In this document: positions 45,342-54,595 of the stretch, piece after piece
How the letters are laid out: every line of letters begins with the position of its first letter
How positions within the stretch are numbered: position 1 is the first letter of the stretch
Source: Neomicrococcus lactis
GTDB lineage: Bacteria > Actinomycetota > Actinomycetes > Actinomycetales > Micrococcaceae
Assembly (NCBI RefSeq): GCF_014200305.1
Contig: NZ_JACHBL010000001.1
Span: 1 to 64,000, forward strand
Direction: 5' to 3'
Length of the DNA: 64,000 bases
The notes under the pieces: model-generated
Databases searched by the model: none
Told to the model about the DNA's origin: nothing
Seen by the model: the letters and a program-made list of their open reading frames with translations, nothing else
Program-made: the position numbers and the translations under genes

Positions 45342-47216
45342 ATGAGTCCTCAGCATCGTCAGACTTCTGTCCCCACGATGTCGTCAATGACGGCGGCCCG
45401 GCGAATCATTCGCGAAATGGTGGACGGTGGAGTGCGGCACGTCGTCATCGCGCCGGGATCGCGCAGCGCGCCGCTTGCCTACGCCATCGCTGAGTTCGAA
45501 GCTCAGCATCCGGAGCTTCTCACGAGCCATGTCCGCATCGACGAACGCTCGGCCGCATTCTTTGCGTTAGGAATTGGACTCAATACGGGACGCCCAGCAG
45601 CTGTCATCACCACGTCGGGCACTGCCGTCGGAAACCTGCTCCCCGCCGCCATGGAAGCGAACCACGCTGCGGTTCCGCTGTTGCTGCTCACAGCTGATCG
45701 CCCGGAAGAACTTCTGGGAACCGGTGCCAACCAGACCACCGTGCAAGAGAACATCTTCGGCGAACACGTCCGCTTCGCCACCTCCGTGCCAGCCGGCGAG
45801 GATCCAACGCCAGAGCTGCGCCAAGCGCTCACAGCGAGCCTCGGAGTGCTCACTCAAGAACACACGGCAAACGCCTCCGAAAGTAACCCTGTCTTCGCGC
45901 CCGAGGGCGTGACCTCCCAGAGCACTGCGCCGGGTCCAGTTCATGTCAACGTGTGCTTCCGTGACCCCCTGACGCCACTTGGTGACAGCGATGAAGACCA
46001 GCAATTAGCTCTCATTCCGGCTACAGACTTGGGCGAGGCTGAACCTGAGAACAAAGCAGGTCTCACCGGCGCAACTGACGATCGTGCAGACTCACCTAGC
46101 GAAGCGTCGCTCCAGAAAGATGAGACGGAAGAACGCCGAACCGTAGTGATCGCAGGGCATGACGCCGGCGCCATTGCCACCCACTTCGCCGAAGCCGCGG
46201 GACTGCCTCTCTTGGCCGAACCCAGTTCCAACGCTCGCTTCGGGGACAACGCCATCACGGCCTACCGCCTGCTCATCCCCGTGCTCCTCGAAAAGATCGA
46301 GCGAGTGGTGGTCTTCGGACGCCCCACCTTGAACCGAGAAATCGCCTCGCTGCTGGCCAGCGAACACATCCCATCGGCGTTGTACGTTCCAGAGCCCGTC
46401 GCCTGGTTTGCACCGGGTAAGCGCGCCGAGCGCATCGTGGAAGACATCGACGACCTCAAACTTTTCGCCGGCCACGGTCCCGCGGACTGGCTGGAGACGT
46501 GGCGCAAGGCATCAGATCGCGCGCTCGCAGTCCTCGAGCCACTCTGGGCTCACGAGGATGGGCGCATCAGCGTGCACGATGTCGCCCGCACCGTATGGAA
46601 CGACGTCGAGGGCAATCTCGTCATCGGCTCCTCCAACATCATTCGTGACATGGACATGGCCGCTACAACGTCCACACTCCGCCACCGCGCCTTCGCCAAC
46701 CGCGGCCTCGCGGGCATCGACGGCACCATCTCTACGGCGCTGGGCATCGCGGCGAGCAGCAGTGCCGTGAATAGTACCGGGGACAGCGCCTCTCGCACCA
46801 CATTGGTCCTCGGCGACGTGACGTTCCTGCATGACGTCTCGGCGCTCGCACACGGCACGCATGAACCTGAATTGAACCTCGACATCGTGGTCCTCAACGA
46901 CAACGGCGGCGGCATCTTCTCCACCCTCGAACACGGCCGCGTCGCGCAGCAAGAGCGCTGGTCCGCCGCGGTGGAGCGCTTCTTCGGCACCCCGCAAAGC
47001 GTTCAGATTGCGGACATTTCGCGCGGTTTTGGTGCGAAGTACGACGCCGCTGCTTCCGTCGCGGAGCTTGCCTCACTGCTCCAGCGGGCTCCAGAGGGCA
47101 TCCGTGTGATTGAGGTCAGTGTGAGTCGAGCGGATCGACGCGAGCAGACGTCGGCGATGCGTGAAGTGGTGGAAGCCGAGTTCTCGGGAATGACCACGCC
47201 ACCTGCCCAGAGCTAG
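45342..47216 (+). CDS. menD: SEPHCHC synthase
   Basis: A TPP enzyme that joins 2-oxoglutarate to isochorismate (2-succinyl-5-enolpyruvyl-6-hydroxy-3-cyclohexene-1-carboxylate synthase), the first committed menaquinone step. The 624-residue product has the N-terminal MVDGGVRHVVIAPGSRSAPLAYA, HVRIDERSAAFFALG (catalytic Glu), TTSGTAVGNLLPA, and a C-terminal TPP region, LVLGDVTFLHDVSAL to IVVLNDNGGGIFSTL. The middle contains a poorly conserved acidic insert (about 215-265). Confidence 0.95.
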   Translation: MSPQHRQTSVPTMSSMTAARRIIREMVDGGVRHVVIAPGSRSAPLAYAIAEFEAQHPELLTSHVRIDERSAAFFALGIGLNTGRPAAVITTSGTAVGNLLPAAMEANHAAVPLLLLTADRPEELLGTGANQTTVQENIFGEHVRFATSVPAGEDPTPELRQALTASLGVLTQEHTANASESNPVFAPEGVTSQSTAPGPVHVNVCFRDPLTPLGDSDEDQQLALIPATDLGEAEPENKAGLTGATDDRADSPSEASLQKDETEERRTVVIAGHDAGAIATHFAEAAGLPLLAEPSSNARFGDNAITAYRLLIPVLLEKIERVVVFGRPTLNREIASLLASEHIPSALYVPEPVAWFAPGKRAERIVEDIDDLKLFAGHGPADWLETWRKASDRALAVLEPLWAHEDGRISVHDVARTVWNDVEGNLVIGSSNIIRDMDMAATTSTLRHRAFANRGLAGIDGTISTALGIAASSSAVNSTGDSASRTTLVLGDVTFLHDVSALAHGTHEPELNLDIVVLNDNGGGIFSTLEHGRVAQQERWSAAVERFFGTPQSVQIADISRGFGAKYDAAASVAELASLLQRAPEGIRVIEVSVSRADRREQTSAMREVVEAEFSGMTTPPAQS

Positions 47217-47279
47217 CCTCAAAGCAAAAACACAGGCCCTGCTTACAGCCAGCACACATGAGTTGGTCAGAGTAGAACC

Positions 47280-48212
47280 ATGACGAACACAGCTCCAGAC
47301 TCCGGCCAGCCACACCCCGACCACGACCGCGGACTCGAATTCGACCTCAAGACCATGCTTTCGCGCCGCAAGGCCATGGGCTTTGGGCTCGCAGGTGTAG
47401 CAACAGCCGCTCTTGCCGCGTGTGCGCCCTCGACGACCGCGAACAGCGCCGCTACCTCATCCTCCAGCACAGCGTCGGCCAGCGACGCGGCGCAAGCTGC
47501 GGCGTCGTCGTCGTCGTCCTCAAGTAGTTCCGCAAGCACGTCCGCAAGTGCCAGCGGCACCACCCGCGCCATCGCGGAATGCGGCGTCGAGACGCCTGAC
47601 GAAACCGAGGGGCCGTACCCGGCCGATGGCTCTAACGGGCCGAACGTGCTCGAGGAGTCGGGAATTGTACGTGAAGACATCCGCGGCAGCTTCGGCGGAG
47701 GAGATGCGGGAGTCCAGGAGGGCGTTCCGCTCACGCTGACGCTCACCATTCTGGACAACGCGAACGGTTGCACGCCGTACAAGGGAGCGGCGGTTTACGC
47801 GTGGCACTGCAACAAAGACGGCAAATACTCGATGTATGACGCCGGCTTCCAGGATGACAACTTCCTGCGCGGTGTCCAAGAGGCGGACGAGAACGGCCAA
47901 GTCACGTTCACCACGATCTTCCCCGGCGCCTACAAGGGCCGCTGGCCGCACATTCACTTCGAAGTGTTCGATTCGCTCAACAACGTGGGCTCCACGGGGC
48001 AGATTCTCAAGGTCTCGCAGGTAGCGATGACTGACGCCTCCTGCCGGGCGGTCTATGAGACCAGCGGCTACGAATCCAGCGCCCAGAACTTCCCGAGCAC
48101 CACCTTGAAGTCTGACAACGTCTTCGGCGACGACGGTGGCGTATACCAATTAGCCGCGACTTCCGGCGATCCGACGAGCGGCTACCAGGCCTCGCTCAAC
48201 GTGACGCTCTAG
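47280..48212 (+). CDS. Secreted intradiol ring-cleavage dioxygenase-like protein
   Basis: 310 residues. The exported leader has a twin-Arg-like SRRKAMGFGLAGVATAALAAC lipobox (about 29-49) and a long Ser/Ala linker (about 50-97). The dioxygenase beta-sandwich carries the four iron ligands expected for protocatechuate or catechol dioxygenase: Tyr in GPYPADG, Tyr near WHCNKDGKYSMYD, and the two His in RWPHIHFEVF. It should act on the outer face of the membrane, which is unusual for aromatic catabolism. GTAGAACC precedes the ATG weakly. A strong terminator follows. Confidence 0.88.
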   Translation: MTNTAPDSGQPHPDHDRGLEFDLKTMLSRRKAMGFGLAGVATAALAACAPSTTANSAATSSSSTASASDAAQAAASSSSSSSSSASTSASASGTTRAIAECGVETPDETEGPYPADGSNGPNVLEESGIVREDIRGSFGGGDAGVQEGVPLTLTLTILDNANGCTPYKGAAVYAWHCNKDGKYSMYDAGFQDDNFLRGVQEADENGQVTFTTIFPGAYKGRWPHIHFEVFDSLNNVGSTGQILKVSQVAMTDASCRAVYETSGYESSAQNFPSTTLKSDNVFGDDGGVYQLAATSGDPTSGYQASLNVTL

Positions 48213-48270
48213 CGGAAGTCGACTCTAAGTAGCGGTCTCAAAGTAGCCGCCCCAAAGTAGCCCACGAATA

Positions 48271-48316
48271 GGGATCCGCCGCCTCAAAAAATGCTGAGGC
48301 GGCGGATCCCTTTGTT
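48271..48316. terminator. Bidirectional terminator between the dioxygenase and the ABC importer
   Basis: Perfect 16-bp arms GGGATCCGCCGCCTCA (48271-48286) and TGAGGCGGCGGATCCC (48295-48310), followed by TTTGTTT. Three AAGTAGC repeats lie just upstream. Confidence 0.93.
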
Positions 48317-48353
48317 TCACGATTCGTGGTTCACGAATCGGGGGAGTGGGTTA

Positions 48354-49139
48354 TTACTCCTCGATGCGCACGTGAGTTGGATCGAGCACGCGCTTCAGGA
48401 AGTCCTGCGTACGCGGCTGCTGTGGGTTGCCGATGACCTGCTCGGCCGGACCCTGCTCCACCACAACGCCCTGATCCATGAAGACCACGCGGTCGGCGGC
48501 TTCGCGAGCGAACGCCATTTCGTGGGTCACCACCAGCATGGTCATGCCGGCCTGAGCGAGGCGGCGCATAATTGCCAACACATCGCCCACGGTTTCAGGG
48601 TCAAGAGCGGACGTAGGCTCGTCGAAGAGCATCAGCTCAGGGTCCATGGTGAGCGCACGAGCAATAGCCACGCGCTGCTGCTGTCCACCGGACAATTGAT
48701 CCGGGTAGCGGTGTCCAAAGGTTCCCAAGCCAACGGCCTCGAGGTTGCGAAGAGCCTTCTGCTTGGTCTCTTCAGCGTTCTTCTTGAGGACCTTGACCGG
48801 AGCGATGGTGCAGTTTTCCAACACCGTGAGGTGTGGGAAGAGGTTGAACTGCTGGAACACCATGCCCACTTTTTGGCGCATCTTGTCGATGTCGACGTCT
48901 GCACCGGTGGTCTCGAAGCCACCCACCTCGATCGTGCCGCCATTGGCAGTTTCGAGGCGGTTGACGCAGCGAAGCACGGTGGACTTGCCGGAACCGGAAG
49001 GACCGATCAAGCAGACAACCTCGCCAGGCTGAACTTCAAGGTTGATGCCCTTGAGCACTTCGTTGCTGCCGTAGCTCTTGCGAAGGTCCTTGATGGAAAC
49101 GCCGGCGGCCTTGAATTCTGGAACATTAGGGGTAGACAT
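48354..49139 (-). CDS. ABC transporter ATPase, polar amino-acid (GlnQ) type
   Basis: 261 residues. Walker A is GPSGSGKST (46-54), the Q-loop [14 protein letters not shown], the signature [17 protein letters not shown] and Walker [13 protein letters not shown]. It is the last gene of a binding protein-permease-ATPase operon read on the minus strand. Confidence 0.95.
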   Translation of the reverse strand: MSTPNVPEFKAAGVSIKDLRKSYGSNEVLKGINLEVQPGEVVCLIGPSGSGKSTVLRCVNRLETANGGTIEVGGFETTGADVDIDKMRQKVGMVFQQFNLFPHLTVLENCTIAPVKVLKKNAEETKQKALRNLEAVGLGTFGHRYPDQLSGGQQQRVAIARALTMDPELMLFDEPTSALDPETVGDVLAIMRRLAQAGMTMLVVTHEMAFAREAADRVVFMDQGVVVEQGPAEQVIGNPQQPRTQDFLKRVLDPTHVRIEE

Positions 49140-49148
49140 GAGGTTCTC

Positions 49149-49943
49149 CTACCGGCGGGTCTTTGCAGTGCGGGCCTCAAAGCGGCGCGCCAGCAAGCTC
49201 AATGGGATTGTAATGACCAAGTACATGGCACCTGCAACCACAAGCGGCGTGATACCTGCACCGAGGCTCGAGATGCCGTCGCGGCCAAACTTGGTGAGTT
49301 CGTACTGGGAAGCCAAGAGACCCAACACGTAGACCAACGATGAATCCTTGGTCAGCAGGATGACTTCGTTAGTCAGCGGTGGCAAAACGATGCGGAAAGC
49401 CTGCGGAATGATGATGGACACCATGGCGCGCCAGCCCGGCATGCCGAGGGAACGGGCGGCTTCGTACTGACCCTTCGGGACAGCCTGAAGGCCTGCGCGC
49501 AACGTCTCAGCGATGTAGGCGGACGCCACGAGGCCAAGAGAAAGCATGACCACGAGCGGAACCGGCCAGTTCGTGCCTGGGAAGGCTGCAGGGACGCCAA
49601 GTCCCAAGGTGATGAAGACCAGAAGGGCTGGGATACCGCGGAAGAACTCAATGTATCCGGTCGCGAACCAACGGTATGGAGCGAAGGATGCCATCTTCAT
49701 GAGCGCCAGCAGGAGACCGCCGGAGAGGCCGAAAGCAAAACCGAGAACGGTGTAAATGATGGTGTTCTTCAGGCCAACGATGATGAGGTTCGGGAACATC
49801 GGCCCGATCTTCTCGAAGTTGAAGAAGGATTTGAAAATGACTGGCCAGTCGATGGAAAAGATGAGGACGGCAAGGATGACAACAAACAGTGCCAGCTGAA
49901 CAAGTTGACTTGTCCGTGCACGTTGCCGGGCGGTCATGGCCAT
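49149..49943 (-). CDS. ABC amino-acid transporter permease (HisM/GlnP type)
   Basis: 264 residues with about five helices. The EAA loop QYEAARSLGMPGWRAMVSIIIPQAFRIVLPP contacts the ATPase. LSGGLLLALMKM and EFFRGIPALLVFI fit the polar amino-acid permease family. It ends 9 bp before the ATPase gene. Confidence 0.95.
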   Translation of the reverse strand: MAMTARQRARTSQLVQLALFVVILAVLIFSIDWPVIFKSFFNFEKIGPMFPNLIIVGLKNTIIYTVLGFAFGLSGGLLLALMKMASFAPYRWFATGYIEFFRGIPALLVFITLGLGVPAAFPGTNWPVPLVVMLSLGLVASAYIAETLRAGLQAVPKGQYEAARSLGMPGWRAMVSIIIPQAFRIVLPPLTNEVILLTKDSSLVYVLGLLASQYELTKFGRDGISSLGAGITPLVVAGAMYLVITIPLSLLARRFEARTAKTRR

Positions 49944-50001
49944 GGCTAAGAGGCCTTCCTAATGGGATGCAATGCGAAAGAAGGGTAAGGAAACGTTACA
50001 T

Positions 50002-50056
50002 GCAAATGCGTCCGACGAGTAGATCTGAAGCAGATACCGTCGACGGACGCATTTGC
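50002..50056 (-). other. Intercistronic stem-loop between binding protein and permease
   Basis: Perfect 13-bp arms GCAAATGCGTCCG (50002-50014) and CGGACGCATTTGC (50044-50056) with a 29-nt loop that itself has some self-complementarity. Such hairpins after binding-protein genes often protect or partly terminate mRNA, giving more binding protein than permease. Confidence 0.75.
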
Positions 50057-50089
50057 GTGCATTTATTCGGTCCGAGACTCGGACGCTAA

Positions 50090-50920
50090 TTACTTAGAAG
50101 AGGAAGCAGAAGCTGCCGGAGTGCCGAGTCCGTACTTCTCCTTGAACTTGTCCAAGTCTCCGCTGTCTTCGATGCGCTTGAGCGTCTTGTTCACAGCGTC
50201 GAGGAGTGCAGTGTTGCCCTTCTTGACGGCGATGCCGAGCTTTTCGCCGGTTGGGAAGTTCGCGACGTTCTTGATGTCGGTGGAATCCTTAAAGCCATAG
50301 TTGAGGACGGAGATATTGCCGATGACCGCGTCAACCTGGCCGTTCTTCAACGCTTCAACCTGGAGGCCGCCGTCTTCGAACTGCATGGACTCAATGCCAT
50401 TTTGCTTGGCGTAGGACTCTCCGGTGGTTGCACCTTGAACGCCGATCTTCTTGCCCTTGGCGGTCTCAAGGCTCGTGATGCCGGAGCCGTCCTTGGCGAA
50501 CAATGCGAGGTCGTCATCGAGGTAAGGGTTGGAGAAATCCATGACCTGCTTGCGAGCATCCGTGATGGAGAGCGAAGAGATCGAGACGTCGCACTTTGCA
50601 AGGGCGAGACCAGACTGGATGGACTCGAAGGAGTCGTCAATAACGCTTACTTCTGCGCCGAGATCCTTAGCGATCTCTGCAGCTACGTCCATGTCGTATC
50701 CAACGGTCTTGTCACCCTCGAGGTACTCGAACGGTGCGTAAGGTACGTCGGAGCAAACGGTGAGCTTGCCAGCGTTGATCAGGGAGACGCTGGAAGAAGC
50801 GCCGGATGCTGCGGAAGAGCTAGACGGGGTGCTCGAAGATGCGCCACCACAAGCCGTGAGGGCGAGTGCTGCAGTCGCGGCGACGGCGAGCACTTTGAGT
50901 GACTGGGACGTGCGAGTCAT
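50090..50920 (-). CDS. Amino-acid ABC transporter substrate-binding lipoprotein
   Basis: 276 residues with a lipoprotein signal (LAVAATAALALTACGG, about 10-25), a Ser-rich linker and an SBP_bac_3 domain: LTVCSDVPYAPFEYLEGDKTVGYDMDV, and CDVSISSLSITDARKQVMDFSNPY. It is the first gene of the operon; TAATAT near 51001-51008 on the minus strand may be its -10 box. The ligand is a polar or basic amino acid, not further resolvable. Confidence 0.93.
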   Translation of the reverse strand: MTRTSQSLKVLAVAATAALALTACGGASSSTPSSSSAASGASSSVSLINAGKLTVCSDVPYAPFEYLEGDKTVGYDMDVAAEIAKDLGAEVSVIDDSFESIQSGLALAKCDVSISSLSITDARKQVMDFSNPYLDDDLALFAKDGSGITSLETAKGKKIGVQGATTGESYAKQNGIESMQFEDGGLQVEALKNGQVDAVIGNISVLNYGFKDSTDIKNVANFPTGEKLGIAVKKGNTALLDAVNKTLKRIEDSGDLDKFKEKYGLGTPAASASSSK

Positions 50921-51030
50921 GAATGGTTCCTTTTTCGTAGGGTGAGGGAACAGTCCGGTTCTCAGGGAACTAAGTGGATAGTCTAACTGAGTGTTACGTC
51001 ATATTATGAGCGTAGTTTTCACACTTTTAG

Positions 51031-51048
51031 AACGACGACGCAGCTAGC
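51031..51048 (+). repeat. Repeat copy 6, between the ABC importer and menF
   Basis: AACGACGACGCAGCTAGC, 15 bp beyond the menF stop and upstream of the ABC operon. No partner arm is seen nearby. Confidence 0.65.
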
Positions 51049-51062
51049 GTTAGGAAATTTCG

Positions 51063-52400
51063 TCAGAGACTAAGGGCCTGCTTCATGGGACGCATCTTTG
51101 CCCATGACTCTGCAAGCTCAGATTCTGGGTCCGAAGCTCCTACGATGCCGCACCCGGCGAAGAGACGGATTCGGTGCTCAGATTCAACGATTCCGCCGCG
51201 AAGTGCGATGCCGAATTCACCGTTTCCGTGAGAATCAATCCACCCCACAGGACCGGCGTACCGGCCACGGTCCATGCCTTCGAGCCGCAGAATCTCTTGT
51301 GCTGCCCTGACAGTAGGCGTTCCACATACCGCTGCTGTGGGGTGCAAAATCTCCGCGAGATCCAGTGCACTGGGTGGATTCTCGGCCGGCATGATGGCGG
51401 TGACGTCAGATGCCAAGTGCCAGACGTTAGGAAGTTCCAACACAAACGGCTCGGCATGAGCGTCCATATGGGTGACGTAGGGGCGCAACTGCGTGGTCAG
51501 CGAATCGATCGCGAGCTGATGTTCGTGGCGCTGCTTCTCGTTATCCGTGAGCGCGCGCTTAGCGTAGTCAGGATCGCTTCCGGGCGCCAACTTGCGGTCC
51601 AGCGTGCCGGCCAGAACACGAGCGCGGGCCGTACCGTTGATGACCTGGATGAGCATTTCGGGAGTGGCGCCGATGAGGCCCCGCATCGAGTACGTCCAGC
51701 AATCGCGGTAGCGAAGTGACAATTCTTTCAGCACACGGGCGATCTGAACGGGCTGAGCCAGCTCTGCCACGGCGTCGCGGGCGAGGACCAGCTTGGTCAG
51801 CTCTCCGCTCTCAATAAGTTCAATGCCGCTCGTGATGGCCGCCTTGTACTGCTCATCGTTGACCTGGCCCACCGTGAGGCGGTCTTCAGCGGGAAGCGGA
51901 TCGACATCGGGAAAACCGAGATGTCCGGGCGCAGAATCCTCTTGCAGCTCGGCGAGGCGAGAGCGTGCGAGGTGGTAGAGATCAGTTTCAGATTCAGCAG
52001 GCACATCTTCGCTACGAATCCAGAACAGCTGAGCTTCGCCGCCCACCTTGCGGATGACCATCTCCGGAACCACAAGCCGGGACTCGTGTTCGCTCGCGCT
52101 ACTAAAAGCAACGGCAACAAACGCGAAGAGTTCAGCCTCAGGAGCGGCGGCGTCGAGCAACTCGCGCCAACGAGTCCGCAACACTTCGAAGCGGTGCTCT
52201 CCGGTCGCGGAGACTGAGAAGGCCTCTCCAAAGCCGACCATTCCTTCGGAATGCCGCAACCAGACCAATGCAGAATCGGTGGTCAGAAAGTCGTCGAGAG
52301 GAACGTGCGCAGCTGGCGCGAAATCGAAGCTCAAACTGTGGAGCCTAAGCGCCGGCGCGAGGGGAGCGGGCGCTGAAGAGCCCTGAAAGCCTGTGGACAT
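51063..52400 (-). CDS. menF: Isochorismate synthase
   Basis: A chorismate-binding (MST) enzyme converting chorismate to isochorismate for MenD. 445 residues; the conserved C-terminal half has KLVLARDAVAELAQPV, GATPEMLI, ARVLAGTLDRKLAPGSDP, SALDLAEILHPTAAVCGTPT and the Mg-binding Glu region GPVGWIDSHGNGEFGIALRGGIV. The N-terminal 150 residues are divergent, as usual. It is divergent from menG. Isochorismate could also feed siderophores, but the menaquinone context favours MenF. Confidence 0.93.
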   Translation of the reverse strand: MSTGFQGSSAPAPLAPALRLHSLSFDFAPAAHVPLDDFLTTDSALVWLRHSEGMVGFGEAFSVSATGEHRFEVLRTRWRELLDAAAPEAELFAFVAVAFSSASEHESRLVVPEMVIRKVGGEAQLFWIRSEDVPAESETDLYHLARSRLAELQEDSAPGHLGFPDVDPLPAEDRLTVGQVNDEQYKAAITSGIELIESGELTKLVLARDAVAELAQPVQIARVLKELSLRYRDCWTYSMRGLIGATPEMLIQVINGTARARVLAGTLDRKLAPGSDPDYAKRALTDNEKQRHEHQLAIDSLTTQLRPYVTHMDAHAEPFVLELPNVWHLASDVTAIMPAENPPSALDLAEILHPTAAVCGTPTVRAAQEILRLEGMDRGRYAGPVGWIDSHGNGEFGIALRGGIVESEHRIRLFAGCGIVGASDPESELAESWAKMRPMKQALSL

Positions 52401-52525
52401 GGTGACTCAAGATTACTCGCAACTGAAGTGAGACGGCGATTTCGCGTGGCGTCGTGCGTATCACGACACGTTGTGCTCAGGGAAGCGGATTCGCTCGGTT
52501 TGCAAAGGACTGGGAGAATAGACGG

Positions 52526-53218
52526 GTGAATCGCGCAACTCTCGAAAAACGCCCCGACGAAGTCCAGAGCATGTTTGACGACGTGGCAGCTCGCTACGAC
52601 ATCACTAATGACATCTTGTCGATGGGCCAAACCCGCCGTTGGCGCAAGATCGTCGTTGAAGCCGTAGGCGCCAAGCGTGGCGAGCGCGTGCTCGACCTCG
52701 CCGCAGGCACCGGCACTTCTTCTGAGCCATACGCCGACGCTGGTGTCGACGTTGTGGCCTGTGACTTCTCCACCGGCATGCTCGAGGTCGGCAAGAAGCG
52801 CCGCCCGGACATCGAGTTCGTTGCTGGCGACGCCATGAACCTGCCTTTTGCTGACGAAAGCTTTGACGCCGTTACCATCAGCTTCGGCCTGCGTAACATC
52901 CAGGACCCTCGCGTTGCTCTTCAGGAGATGTACCGCGTGACGAAGCCGGGCGGCCGCTTGGTGATCGCCGAGTTCTCTCACCCCACCTTCGCCCCGTGGC
53001 GCACCGTATACACGGAGTACTTGATGCTCGCGCTTCCAGCGATGGCCACCAAGGTGTCTTCGAACCCCACCGCATACCAGTACTTGGCTGAATCCATCCG
53101 TGCTTGGCCTAACCAGGACGGCCTCGCCGCATGGCTTGATCGCGCCGGCTGGCAGAACGTACAGTACCGCAACCTTGCCGGTGGAATTGTTGCCGTGCAC
53201 CGTGGCATCAAGAAGTAG
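52526..53218 (+). CDS. menG: Demethylmenaquinone methyltransferase
   Basis: A SAM-dependent methyltransferase making menaquinone from demethylmenaquinone. About 230 residues from GTG 52526. UbiE/MenG signatures are present: [18 protein letters not shown] (about 29-46), [41 protein letters not shown] and [20 protein letters not shown]. The next gene starts 12 bp downstream. Confidence 0.95.
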   Translation: MNRATLEKRPDEVQSMFDDVAARYDITNDILSMGQTRRWRKIVVEAVGAKRGERVLDLAAGTGTSSEPYADAGVDVVACDFSTGMLEVGKKRRPDIEFVAGDAMNLPFADESFDAVTISFGLRNIQDPRVALQEMYRVTKPGGRLVIAEFSHPTFAPWRTVYTEYLMLALPAMATKVSSNPTAYQYLAESIRAWPNQDGLAAWLDRAGWQNVQYRNLAGGIVAVHRGIKK

Positions 53219-53230
53219 CAAAGGGTCTTT

Positions 53231-54595
53231 GTGTCTGTAGTTATTGTGGGTGCAGGTCCCGCTGGCTCCACCGCTGCCTACTATTTGGCGCGCGCCGGCG
53301 TGGACGTGACGGTCCTTGAAAAGACCCGCTTTCCTCGTGAGAAGGTCTGCGGCGACGCGTTGACCCCTCGCGCGGTTCGCGAAGTCCAGCGCATCGGTCT
53401 GCCTCATGAGGAATCGGCCGGATGGCGTCGCGTCAAGGGACTGCGGCTCGTTGCTGGCGGAAACTCCATGGAGCTTCCGTGGCCTGAACTCACCGACTTC
53501 CCGGACTACGGACTCATCCGCACCCGCTTGGGCTTCGACGAAGCGCTGGCCCGTCACGCACAATCCGCAGGCGCCACGATTCTTGAGGGCCACGCCGTCA
53601 CGGACACCATCACGGACGAAAGCGGACGTGTCACCGGTGTCCGCGTCAATATTCTTGATGAAGCCGGACGTAAGTCGGGAGAGACGCTCGAGGTGAGCGG
53701 CGACGTCGTACTGGCAGCCGATGGCAACTCCAGCCGCTCCGCTATTAGCCGCGGCTTCGAGAAGCGCGATGACCGTCCCATGGGCGTCGCTTACCGCACG
53801 TACTACCGCTCGCCGCGCCATCTGGATGACTGGATGGAAGGCTGGCTGGAACTTCCGGGCAAGAACGGCGATCCGCTACCTGGCTACGGCTGGGTATTCG
53901 GCGTTGGCGATGGCACGTCCAACGTGGGCCTCGGCATCCTGAACTCCTCGAAGGAATTCGGCAAGATCGATTACCGTCAGGTCCTCAAAGAATGGACCGC
54001 GGGCATGCCTGAAGAGTGGGGATTCACGGAGGAAAACCAGCAGGGCCGCATTCTTGGTGCCGCGCTGCCCATGGCTTTCAACCGCACCCCGCACTACTCT
54101 CCAGGATTCATGCTGCTCGGCGACGCCGGTGGAATGGTCTCGCCGTTCAACGGTGAAGGCATCTCTTACGCGATGGAGTCCGGCCGGATGGCTGCACAGG
54201 CCGTCCTCGATGCTTTCAAAGCCACCACGGCTGACTCGAAAGAGGCTGCCTTGGCACGTTACGCGGACACCATTCGCGACGAGTGGGGATCCCACTTCAC
54301 GCAAGGCCGACTCTTCGCTCAAGTCATTGGCAATCCACAGATCATGCGCTTGTCCTTGAAGCTGGGAATGTCCAGCCAGGTGCTCATGAATATGGTGGTG
54401 CGGCTGCTCGCGAATCTCTCCGATGAAGCCCCTCGAACAATTGAAGATAGAGTTATCCATGTTCTGGAGCGGTTGACCCCTGCCACGAACAACCAAAACT
54501 CTGCCCGATCCCTGAGCAATAACACCCTGAACGCACGTCGCCCGTTGGACCTCGTGCGCGCTCTATCCACCAACAGTAGGTCTGATAAATCGTGA
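53231..54595 (+). CDS. Geranylgeranyl-reductase-family flavoprotein, MenJ-like
   Basis: 454 residues. The FAD motif is VIVGAGPAGSTAAYYLARAGVDVTVLEK (3-30), then FPREKVCGDALTPRAV (about 34-49). The second FAD site is MLLGDAGGMVSPFNGEGISYAMESGRMAA. Its place between menG and the polyprenyl diphosphate synthase suggests reduction of one isoprene unit of menaquinone, as MenJ does in mycobacteria. This would give MK-n(H2). It overlaps the next gene by 4 bp. Confidence 0.88.
   Translation: MSVVIVGAGPAGSTAAYYLARAGVDVTVLEKTRFPREKVCGDALTPRAVREVQRIGLPHEESAGWRRVKGLRLVAGGNSMELPWPELTDFPDYGLIRTRLGFDEALARHAQSAGATILEGHAVTDTITDESGRVTGVRVNILDEAGRKSGETLEVSGDVVLAADGNSSRSAISRGFEKRDDRPMGVAYRTYYRSPRHLDDWMEGWLELPGKNGDPLPGYGWVFGVGDGTSNVGLGILNSSKEFGKIDYRQVLKEWTAGMPEEWGFTEENQQGRILGAALPMAFNRTPHYSPGFMLLGDAGGMVSPFNGEGISYAMESGRMAAQAVLDAFKATTADSKEAALARYADTIRDEWGSHFTQGRLFAQVIGNPQIMRLSLKLGMSSQVLMNMVVRLLANLSDEAPRTIEDRVIHVLERLTPATNNQNSARSLSNNTLNARRPLDLVRALSTNSRSDKS

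Noticed and set aside
48225-48263. Three AAGTAGC units as a possible CRISPR or regulatory array
   Set aside because: The units are too short and irregularly spaced; it is a minor local duplication before a terminator.
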